In this document: one piece after another, positions 6,559-12,004 of the stretch
Position numbering within the stretch: the first letter of the stretch is position 1
Layout: each line of letters starts with the position of its first letter
Origin: Clostridiales bacterium UBA1763
GTDB taxonomy: Bacteria > Bacillota > Clostridia > Oscillospirales > Oscillospiraceae
Reading direction: 5' to 3'
Assembly: GCA_002314685.1 (NCBI GenBank)
Contig: DCHB01000018.1
Location: forward strand, 1-12,004
Length of the DNA: 12,004 nt
The notes under the pieces: model-generated
Told to the model about the DNA's origin: nothing
The model's database searches: none
The model's input: only the letters and a program-made list of their open reading frames with translations
Translations under genes and position numbers: made by a program

Positions 6559-7590
6559 TTATTTCTCCATAAGTGCGTCAAGCACGGCAATCGCCGCCGC
6601 CGCCTCAATGCAGGGCACCGCACGCGGCACAATGCAAGCATCGTGCCTGCCCGAAACCCTGAGCTTGCAGTTTTCGCCCGTGCGCAGGTCAACGGTGTCT
6701 TGCTCAAGCGCGATAGACGGCGTTGGCTTAATTGCGGCGCGGAAAACAATGGGCATACCGTCTGTTATGCCGCCGAGAATGCCGCCGCAGTTGTTCGTTT
6801 TCGTGTAAATTTTGCCGTTTTCGGCGTAAAATGCGTCGTTATTTTCCGAGCCGCGCATCCGTGCGGCTTCAAAGCCTGCGCCGAATTCGATGCCCTTTAC
6901 GGCAGGAACGGCAAAAACGAGGGAGGAAATGCGGCTTTCCATGCCGCCGAACATTTTATTGCCCACGCCTGCGGGCACACCGAGGATTTTGCACTCAATA
7001 ACGCCGCCGAGCGAGTCGCCGCAAGCCTTCGCAGAGAGTATCGCCGACCTCATTTTCTCGCCGCAGACGGAGTCAACGACGGGGAAGGCGTTGTCGGCAG
7101 TTGAGCTATAAAGCTCGCCCTCATCGCAAATGCCGCCAAGCTCTGCAATGCGCGAGATGACAGTTATGCCCTGCGCCTTCAGTATTTGCAGGCACAGCCC
7201 GCCGACAATGCACAGCGGTGCGGTCATTCTGCCCGAAAACTGCCCGCCGCCCGAGGGGATAGAGCCGTATTTGACATACGCGGTATAGTCGGCGTGCCCC
7301 GGGCGCGGCTTAAATTTAAGCTCGGAATAGTCCTCGGGGCGTATATCCGTGTTGCGGATTATTGCGGTGATTTTGCCGTCTGTCAGTTCCGAAAACTCGG
7401 GAATATCCGCCTCATTTCGTGTAGTGCCGATGCCGCTTCTTCCCGGTGCTCTGCGCTGTAAGAATGTGTTTAGCTCGTCAAAATCGGGCTCAAAGCCGAG
7501 GGGTAAGCCCTCTATCGTGACGCCGATTTCGGGAGCGTGAGACTGCCCGAAGACCGTGAATTTTATATTTCCGTTATAGCTTGTGCTCAT
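6559..7590 (-). CDS. aroC: Chorismate synthase
   Basis: This 343-residue FMN-dependent enzyme removes phosphate from EPSP to give chorismate, the last step of the common pathway. Visible signatures are FGQSHAPEIGVTIEG (14-28) with invariant His18, RRAPGRSGIGTTRNE (46-60), KPRPGHADY (94-102) with invariant His99, a glycine-rich SIPSGGGQFSGR stretch, and a late SGRHDACIVPRAVP motif near the C-terminus. The usual FGESHG reads FGQSHA here, a variation I believe is common in Clostridia. Length is slightly under the usual 350-390. The ATG overlaps the aroA stop as ATGA, with GGAGAT about eight bases upstream. Confidence 0.97.
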   Translation of the reverse strand: MSTSYNGNIKFTVFGQSHAPEIGVTIEGLPLGFEPDFDELNTFLQRRAPGRSGIGTTRNEADIPEFSELTDGKITAIIRNTDIRPEDYSELKFKPRPGHADYTAYVKYGSIPSGGGQFSGRMTAPLCIVGGLCLQILKAQGITVISRIAELGGICDEGELYSSTADNAFPVVDSVCGEKMRSAILSAKACGDSLGGVIECKILGVPAGVGNKMFGGMESRISSLVFAVPAVKGIEFGAGFEAARMRGSENNDAFYAENGKIYTKTNNCGGILGGITDGMPIVFRAAIKPTPSIALEQDTVDLRTGENCKLRVSGRHDACIVPRAVPCIEAAAAIAVLDALMEK

Positions 7591-8840
7591 GTCAGTATCT
7601 CCAGCTTTTCAAAGCTTTCCCAAAACCGCGGGAAGGATTTGTCCGTGCACTTATAGTCAAGAAGTGTTATATCGCCGTCGGCGATTAAGGCGGCAACAGC
7701 GGCAGACATGGCAATGCGATGGTCTCCGCAGGGATTAACCCTGCCGCCGTGAAGCCCACCCGTGCCGTTTATCACAAGCCCGTCGGGCAATTCACGCACC
7801 TTGCCGCCGAGAGACGTCAGCATCGCGGCGGTGCTTTTTAATCTGTCCGACTCCTTTAACCTCAAGCGTGAGGCGTTTATTATCCGAGTTTCGCCCTGCG
7901 CCGCGGATGCCAAAATGGCGATAACGGGCACAAGGTCGGGGATTTGAGAGGCGTCAACAACACGGCCGCGCAGAGGCGCACCCTTCACGGTGACACAGTC
8001 TGTGCCCTGCGTGACGACAGCACCGAAGGAGCGCAGAATATTTATAATCTCGCTGTCGCCCTGCATGGTGACTGCGGGAAGCTTAGTTACGCGCACGCCC
8101 TTTTCGCTCAGCGCACCCATGCACATGAAAAATGCCGCGCCCGAGTAGTCGCCCTCAACAGCGCACACGGGCGGCAGATTATAGCTCTGTCTGCCCGAAA
8201 TGCGGTATTTGTTGCCCTGCCTTGAAAAGCAAATGCCCGCCATGCTGAGTACTGCTTCCGTCATGCCGATATACGGCGCGGATTCAAGCCTGCCTGTGAC
8301 CGTGAGCGTGCTGTCGCCGTCAAGCAGAGGAAGCGCGAGCAACAGCCCCGACACAAACTGCGAGGAAACATCCCCGCGGATTTCATAATCGCCCGCATGA
8401 AGCTGACCGCCGCAGTATATTAAATTGCCGTCGCGGCGGATGCTCATGCCCATTGAGCACAGACGCTCCGATAAAGGTGCAAGCGGTCTTTCGGGCAAGC
8501 TGCCGTCCATTTTGAAAACAGCGCCTTCGCCTAAGGCACCGCAAATAGGCAGAAGAAAGCGCAGGGTTGAGCCGCTTTCGCCGCAGTGAAGCGCCTTTTC
8601 GCCCTCGCCGCGTTTAGCGGGAGAGACGGTAATAACGCCCTCGGCGGTTTCGCTTATATCCGCGCACAAAGCCTCAAGACAGCCGAGAGTTGCGGCAACG
8701 TCGTCAGAGACCGCGCCGCAGTCGATTTGCGTTTCACCCTCGCCGAGGGCGGCGCATATTAGCAGTCTGTGCGCATAAGATTTTGAACTCGGTGCCGCGG
8801 CAAAGCCATAGCGCGTACCGTGCTTTAGTGTTATTTCCAT
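7587..8840 (-). CDS. aroA: EPSP synthase (3-phosphoshikimate 1-carboxyvinyltransferase)
   Basis: The 417-residue enzyme joins shikimate 3-phosphate and phosphoenolpyruvate into EPSP. Substrate-binding motifs are APSSKSYAHR (16-25; Lys20, Ser21, Arg25), CGESGSTLRF (86-95), DGSLPERPL (112-120; Arg118), SSQF (159-162), catalytic Asp302 in QIPDLVP, LRLKESDRL (326-334; Glu330), GDHRIAM (372-378) and Lys401 in TDKSFPRFW. The phosphoenolpyruvate loop GESGSTLRF differs from the E. coli GNAGTAMRP at the positions equivalent to Thr97 (Ser) and Pro101 (Phe). The gene starts three bases after the aroB stop with no convincing ribosome binding site, so coupling to aroB translation is likely. Confidence 0.97.
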   Translation of the reverse strand: MEITLKHGTRYGFAAAPSSKSYAHRLLICAALGEGETQIDCGAVSDDVAATLGCLEALCADISETAEGVITVSPAKRGEGEKALHCGESGSTLRFLLPICGALGEGAVFKMDGSLPERPLAPLSERLCSMGMSIRRDGNLIYCGGQLHAGDYEIRGDVSSQFVSGLLLALPLLDGDSTLTVTGRLESAPYIGMTEAVLSMAGICFSRQGNKYRISGRQSYNLPPVCAVEGDYSGAAFFMCMGALSEKGVRVTKLPAVTMQGDSEIINILRSFGAVVTQGTDCVTVKGAPLRGRVVDASQIPDLVPVIAILASAAQGETRIINASRLRLKESDRLKSTAAMLTSLGGKVRELPDGLVINGTGGLHGGRVNPCGDHRIAMSAAVAALIADGDITLLDYKCTDKSFPRFWESFEKLEILT

Positions 8841-8843
8841 AGC

Positions 8844-9902
8844 TCAGCCGAGGCCCGATAAAAGCCATTCCTTCATCTCATCTATCCCGACGGGGATAAT
8901 TTCGCAGTGCCCGATTTTGCGCGGCACAACAAGCTGCATAGTGCCGCCCGCAATTTTCTTATCCGAGCACGCCGCCGTGAAAAGCTCATCGGCAGAAAGC
9001 TCGGTTTCTGTCGGAAGCGAGTATTTTTTGATAAGAGCGATAATTTCCTTGCAGTCAGCCTCGCTTAATAAGCCCTTTCTGACCGCCGCACGCGAAATGA
9101 GCACCATGCCGATTGCAACGGCGTCGCCGTGCGATACTGCGTAATCCGAGCACTTTTCAATGGCATGACCGAAGCTGTGCCCGAGATTGAGAAGCCTGCG
9201 CAGGCTTTTGTCAAGCTCGTCCTTTTCAACGATGTCGCGCTTCATTTTAACGCACTCGGCGATTATCTGCTCCGCGTTTTGCCGAATATCCTGCGTTTTG
9301 AGAAGCTCAAAAAGCTCGCCGCTTCCCCCAAAAATCGCGTATTTAATAATCTCGGCACAGCCACAGCGGAAGGCACTGTCATCGAGAGTTGAGAGCGTGT
9401 CAAGGTCGCAGAAAACGGCAAGCGGCTGATGAAAACAGCCTGCCTGATTTTTGCCTGAGTCGAGATTTATCGCAGTTTTGCCGCCGACAGAGGAATCAAC
9501 CGCGGCAAGCAGGGTTGTGGGAAGCTGAATATAATCAATTCCGCGCAGATAAGTCGCCGCGGCAAAGCCTGCAAGGTCGCCCGTGACTCCGCCGCCGAGG
9601 GCAAAAATCACATCAGAGCTCACAATACGCTCATTGCAGAGGAAATTGAGAAGTTTTCCGTAGGTTTCAAGGCTTTTTGCAGTCTCGCCCGTTTGGTGAA
9701 CAAAGCATTTAACGCTAAAGCCCGCACGCTCAAGCGAGGCAATAAGCCGCTTCGCGTAGAGCTTAAAGGCGTTTTCGCCCGCAACAATAACTGCGGTGCA
9801 GGCGGGCTTAAGCTCTGCTGTCAAGTCGCCGACACTGTCGAGCAAGCCATGTTCGATTATTACATCATACTGCCGCGAGGCGGCAACGTGAAGCTTCGCC
9901 AT
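8844..9902 (-). CDS. aroB: 3-dehydroquinate synthase
   Basis: This 352-residue enzyme cyclises DAHP to 3-dehydroquinate using NAD and a divalent metal. Motifs are GGGVTGDLAGFAAATYLRGI (103-122, NAD and substrate loop), PTTLLAAVDSSVGGKTAIN (128-146), AEIIKYA (183-189), NLGHSFGHAIE (239-249) and HGDAVAIGM (258-266). Metal ligands match the family: Glu184, His242 and His258. Length is normal. It is the first gene of the aro operon. GGGAG precedes the ATG by about eight bases, and a promoter lies at 9936-9963, giving a leader under 30 nt, which leaves no room for a T-box or attenuator. Confidence 0.97.
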   Translation of the reverse strand: MAKLHVAASRQYDVIIEHGLLDSVGDLTAELKPACTAVIVAGENAFKLYAKRLIASLERAGFSVKCFVHQTGETAKSLETYGKLLNFLCNERIVSSDVIFALGGGVTGDLAGFAAATYLRGIDYIQLPTTLLAAVDSSVGGKTAINLDSGKNQAGCFHQPLAVFCDLDTLSTLDDSAFRCGCAEIIKYAIFGGSGELFELLKTQDIRQNAEQIIAECVKMKRDIVEKDELDKSLRRLLNLGHSFGHAIEKCSDYAVSHGDAVAIGMVLISRAAVRKGLLSEADCKEIIALIKKYSLPTETELSADELFTAACSDKKIAGGTMQLVVPRKIGHCEIIPVGIDEMKEWLLSGLG

Positions 9903-9935
9903 ATTTGCACTCCCATTTTAATTTCTTATGCTTAC

Positions 9936-9963
9936 ATTATACAGTACGCGGATATATTTTCAA
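9936..9963 (-). promoter_or_regulatory. Promoter of the shikimate operon
   Basis: Read on the minus strand, TTGAAA (9958-9963) and TATAAT (9936-9941) are separated by 16 bp. Transcription would start near 9929, about 27 nt before the aroB ATG. The -35 box ends two bases from the stop codon of the upstream methyltransferase. No terminator is seen between the two genes, so some readthrough from the methyltransferase into the operon is possible. Confidence 0.75.
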
Positions 9964-9965
9964 GC

Positions 9966-10844
9966 TCAAAAGCGGGCTTTTACGGCAAGAATACATCCAA
10001 CGCCGCGCGGTTCTGCAATAGGGCAAGCCGCGCCCGAGTTGTATTTGGAGAAAAAGTGCTGTGTCATTGCCTCGCTGTCGAGGTGCTCGTAAATTAAAAA
10101 ACCGCAGTCGGAAAGGAGGGCTTCAAGCTCCGAGAAGGAATACCGAGCCTTCATTTTTTCGCCGGCCTCATCGGCAAGCTCGGCACTTTTTTGCGCTTGC
10201 GTGCTCTCGGTCACGGTCGGATAATCAAAGCAAATTGCCGAGCCCTGAGAAAAAACGGAGCCTGCTGCGGCAATCAGGCTTTTCCAATCCTGCTTTTCGA
10301 GGTAGTAGCTTATGCCCAAAAGACTGCCGAATGACTTTTTATCGGCGCAAAAACCGCCCTCAATGAGCTTTGCTGTCCAAGAATTATCGGCAAGGTCGCA
10401 GGGAATGAGGCTTGAGCAGGCTTTAAGCCCGGAGCGTTCAATGCGTGCGCGCTTGTCGCTTAAAAGCTCGGGTAAATCAAGCTCAAAAAGCTTTAAGGCG
10501 GGATTTTGATTTCGCATTGCGTAGGTGTCATAGCCTGCGGCAAAAATGACGTATTGCCCGCACCCGAGTGCGATTTCGTTTTCAAGCATTTTTTCGCAGT
10601 AGGCACTACGCCCGAGCACCGACGGGGCAAGAATCAAGTTTATGACCAATTCAAGCCCCTCGCAGGGTTTGCCCGCAAAGTCGGGGAGAAAATAGCCCAA
10701 GCCGTCTGTCATGCTTTTTTCAATAGCTGAGTAATCCTCGCCCAAAATATTCTCCGCCGCGCTGTCGCAAAAAACGGGGGATGCTGAGTTTTTGCAGTGA
10801 TAAGCCCGCAAAAAGCAGCTTACAAGTGCTGTTGTGTTGTTCAT
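9966..10844 (-). CDS. SAM-dependent O-methyltransferase, leucine carboxyl methyltransferase family
   Basis: The 292-residue protein resembles the LCM/PPM1-like class I methyltransferases (PF04072 type). Evidence: an N-terminal VFCDSAAENILGED segment (24-37), GRSAYCEKML (78-87), the SAM-binding motif QYVIFAAGYDTYAMR (97-111), the acidic FELDLP (120-125) and GISYYLEKQDW (177-187), which matches the family's post-II motif. Bacterial relatives methylate carboxyl or hydroxyl groups on small molecules, and the substrate here is unknown. No signal peptide or membrane segment is seen. GGAGG lies six bases before the ATG. It sits just upstream of the aro promoter in the same direction, but nothing ties it to the shikimate pathway beyond position. 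No convincing promoter of its own was found in 10845-10952. Confidence 0.87.
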   Translation of the reverse strand: MNNTTALVSCFLRAYHCKNSASPVFCDSAAENILGEDYSAIEKSMTDGLGYFLPDFAGKPCEGLELVINLILAPSVLGRSAYCEKMLENEIALGCGQYVIFAAGYDTYAMRNQNPALKLFELDLPELLSDKRARIERSGLKACSSLIPCDLADNSWTAKLIEGGFCADKKSFGSLLGISYYLEKQDWKSLIAAAGSVFSQGSAICFDYPTVTESTQAQKSAELADEAGEKMKARYSFSELEALLSDCGFLIYEHLDSEAMTQHFFSKYNSGAACPIAEPRGVGCILAVKARF

Positions 10845-10941
10845 AATAAGCCTCCGAAAATCAGTGTCGTATTCTTACTACACCGCAGGGAGGAAAAATA
10901 CAAGTCTTGAATTTTTGCTCAAAATGTGGTAATATAAGGGC

Positions 10942-10981
10942 AGAAAAAGCGCAAAACACCTGTCCGAAGGACAGGTGTTTT
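10942..10981 (-). terminator. Intrinsic terminator after the membrane protein gene
   Basis: Arms 10953-10965 and 10969-10981 pair over 13 bp around a three-base loop (core CACCTGTCC with GGACAGGTG). On the minus strand the hairpin is followed by TTTTGCGCTTTTTC. It lies 18 nt past the membrane protein stop and 110 nt before the methyltransferase start, so the two genes are likely separate units. Confidence 0.85.
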
Positions 10982-10998
10982 GTGTTATTATCGTTAGT

Positions 10999-11631
10999 TT
11001 ACTTCTTCTCGTATTCGTGCACGTAGCCCTCGGGGTAGCCCATTTCCTCGGACCAGCCGGCGGCTTCGCGGTCAATACGGTAGGCATCAAGGCGGGACTC
11101 CACGCAGACGATAGATGCGGTGACGCAGGCGAATGCGAGTGCGCCGATTATGCCCGCAAGCTTTACGATGACCTGCTCACAGGTCGGCAGAAGAATGAGC
11201 GTGCCGAGAAGCTCGCAGATGAAGATGAGCAGGCACAGCCACTGATTTAAGCTGACATACTGCTGACTTGAACGGCGGTCGGAGTTAATCAAAACGTGTG
11301 TGACAAACAGAATAACCGCAAGCAGTGCATAGATAAACATTACAACAACAAGCAGGGGAAGCTTGCTGACATACACGCCAATCATATCCACGGGACGGAC
11401 AATAACAAGCATGAGCAGTGCGCCCATGAGACATTTCATCGCGTTTTTGCTGTGCTCCTTATAGGACATATTGAGAAACAGCACGCAAAGCACGCTAAGC
11501 AAATCAAGCATAATGGCGGAGCGAGACTCGGGCAGAAATACCCAGTTGATAATGTCGCTGAACAGCATTCCGATTATGGCAATTACGGTCATTGACGCGA
11601 AGAAATTATCGTTTGTAAAAAGCTTTTTCAT
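10999..11631 (-). CDS. Six-helix membrane protein of unknown function
   Basis: This 210-residue protein is almost entirely hydrophobic. Probable membrane helices are at about 11-31, 39-57, 64-80, 91-113, 129-149 and 154-177, followed by a polar tail of about 33 residues rich in acidic and aromatic residues (ending EGYVHEYEKK). A short basic segment (DRRSSQQ, 118-124) joins helices four and five. No catalytic motif, transporter signature or known domain is visible. GAGG lies eight bases before the ATG, and the gene has its own promoter and terminator. It appears to be a monocistronic unit. I cannot assign a function. Confidence 0.8.
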   Translation of the reverse strand: MKKLFTNDNFFASMTVIAIIGMLFSDIINWVFLPESRSAIMLDLLSVLCVLFLNMSYKEHSKNAMKCLMGALLMLVIVRPVDMIGVYVSKLPLLVVVMFIYALLAVILFVTHVLINSDRRSSQQYVSLNQWLCLLIFICELLGTLILLPTCEQVIVKLAGIIGALAFACVTASIVCVESRLDAYRIDREAAGWSEEMGYPEGYVHEYEKK

Positions 11632-11669
11632 AGTCTTTTCCTCTGTTCCTGCAAAAATTCTACTTTGTT

Positions 11670-11699
11670 ATTATATCAAAACAAATCCGTGCTTTGCAA
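11670..11699 (-). promoter_or_regulatory. Promoter of the membrane protein gene
   Basis: On the minus strand TTGCAA (11694-11699) and TATAAT (11670-11675) are 18 bp apart, with TGA directly before the -10 box giving an extended -10 element. Transcription would begin near 11663, about 30 nt before the ATG at 11631. Confidence 0.75.
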
Positions 11700-11758
11700 T
11701 ACATAGGAGGATAAAATTTGGATATATTTTGATGAGCGAGCGGGGTCATTTCATTCCC

Positions 11759-11795
11759 CCCCTACGGGTACAGACCAAATTCAACGCCGTAGGGG
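11759..11795. repeat. Inverted repeat CCCCTACGG / CCGTAGGGG
   Basis: Nine-base arms at 11759-11767 and 11787-11795 are perfect reverse complements with a 19-base spacer. There is no T tract next to it, so it is not a plain terminator. GC-rich arms of this kind in an intergenic gap fit a dispersed palindromic repeat, but copy number cannot be seen from one window. Confidence 0.6.
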
Positions 11796-11810
11796 TGAAC
11801 GGAGCGTCAG

Positions 11811-11830
11811 CGTAATGAGCCCGTATTACG
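11811..11830. repeat. Inverted repeat CGTAAT / ATTACG
   Basis: Six-base arms at 11811-11816 and 11825-11830 flank an eight-base loop. The right arm contains the stop codon of the minus-strand reading frame that enters from the right edge, and it abuts the heptamer array. Confidence 0.5.
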
Positions 11831-12004
11831 AGTGATGAACGATGAGTGATGAGTGATGAGCTGCGGAACTTCCATCCCTCCACTGTTCACCTTCACCTCT
11901 CACCTTCACCTTCTCTTCACCTTCATCCTTCACCTTCCCATCCCCCACCACCCGGCAAACCCCGTCCTCGCACACGATCGTCATGCCGTTGACGACATTC
12001 GTCT
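11826..12004 (-). CDS. Partial protein C-terminus with repeat-encoded tail
   Basis: A minus-strand frame enters at the right edge and is open for 58 codons (first full codon at 12002) to TAA at 11826-11828. The first 22 residues look like ordinary protein, including GMTIVCEDGVCRVV (6-19) with two cysteines. From about residue 23 the composition shifts to a Lys/Glu/Gly/Val-rich stretch encoded by the TTCACC tract, then to a His/Ser end encoded by the heptamer array. This suggests that repeats have extended or overrun the original C-terminus. The protein family is not recognised and the gene continues beyond the window. A chance open frame cannot be excluded. Confidence 0.5.
   Translation of the reverse strand, partial: TNVVNGMTIVCEDGVCRVVGDGKVKDEGEEKVKVRGEGEQWRDGSSAAHHSSLIVHHS
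11830..11860. repeat. Heptamer tandem array GAGTGAT
   Basis: Four consecutive seven-base units are seen: GAGTGAT, GAACGAT, GAGTGAT, GAGTGAT, followed by a partial GAG. The second unit carries two changes. On the minus strand it reads as histidine- and serine-rich codons at the end of the partial reading frame. Confidence 0.85.
11886..11938. repeat. TTCACC-rich low-complexity tract
   Basis: The hexamer TTCACC recurs at 11886, 11892, 11905, 11916 and 11930, with a CTCACC variant at 11899. Spacing is irregular. The tract is strongly strand-biased, with pyrimidines and A on the plus strand and almost no G. On the minus strand it encodes Lys, Val, Gly and Glu codons within the partial reading frame. 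Confidence 0.75.

Noticed and set aside
6558..6749. N-terminal extension of chorismate mutase by 64 residues
   Set aside because: It would overlap aroC almost throughout, is rich in Arg, Ser and Leu as expected from a shadow frame, and the ATG at 6557 has its own ribosome binding site.
6370..7104. 244-codon plus-strand ORF across chorismate mutase and aroC
   Set aside because: It is antisense to two confidently identified enzymes and shows no domain; long antisense frames are common in GC-richer coding DNA.
10845..10952. Promoter for the methyltransferase (TTGTAT with TAGTAA, 17 bp apart on the minus strand)
   Set aside because: Each box matches the consensus at only about three of six positions, too weak to list as a feature.
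11830..11938. Possible CRISPR array
   Set aside because: Repeat units are 6-7 bases, directly tandem or irregular, with no spacers of uniform length and no cas genes nearby.

Overview
The window looks like a chromosomal segment of an anaerobic Gram-positive bacterium of the class Clostridia, probably from the Oscillospiraceae/Ruminococcaceae side. This is an inference from AGGAGG-like ribosome binding sites, TTGACA/TATAAT promoters, GC content near 50 percent, and families typical of gut Firmicutes (DUF4358 lipoprotein, DHHW protein, fused AroE-AroK). No ribosomal marker is present, so the taxonomic call is soft.

Left part, plus strand (1-4601). A self-contained micro-gene comes first: promoter 103-132, strong ribosome binding site, a 34-codon ORF at 171-275 and a 13-bp-stem terminator at 288-332. 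I do not recognise the peptide. A second promoter (347-374) then starts a four-gene operon: a membrane-anchored transglutaminase-like protein, a DUF4358-type lipoprotein, an MBOAT acyltransferase of the AlgI/DltB kind, and a membrane-anchored DHHW/AlgX-like protein. All four are predicted to act in or outside the membrane. Together they look like a cell-surface O-acylation cassette with an added transglutaminase-like enzyme; the acceptor is unknown.

Middle, minus strand (4620-9902). A tightly packed shikimate operon is read right to left: aroB, aroA, aroC, a 93-residue AroQ-class chorismate mutase, an AroE-AroK fusion, and type II dehydroquinase aroQ. Junctions are overlaps of 4, 8 and 4 bp or gaps of 1 and 3 bp. 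The operon encodes every step from DAHP to chorismate plus chorismate to prephenate; only DAHP synthase is missing. A promoter at 9936-9963 precedes aroB. The operon meets the surface cassette tail to tail at one hairpin (4603-4638) that serves as terminator for both sides.

Right part, minus strand (9966-12004). An LCM-family SAM-dependent O-methyltransferase lies just upstream of the aro promoter. A terminator hairpin separates it from a six-helix membrane protein of unknown function with its own promoter (11670-11699). The last 250 bases hold two inverted repeats, a heptamer tandem array and a TTCACC-rich tract. A minus-strand reading frame running off the right edge passes through the last two of these, so the C-terminus of that unidentified protein appears to be repeat-derived.

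Most of the window is well explained. The items that deserve a second look are the micro-gene, the acylation cassette with its transglutaminase-like leader, the AroE-AroK fusion and the repeat-encoded tail at the right end.
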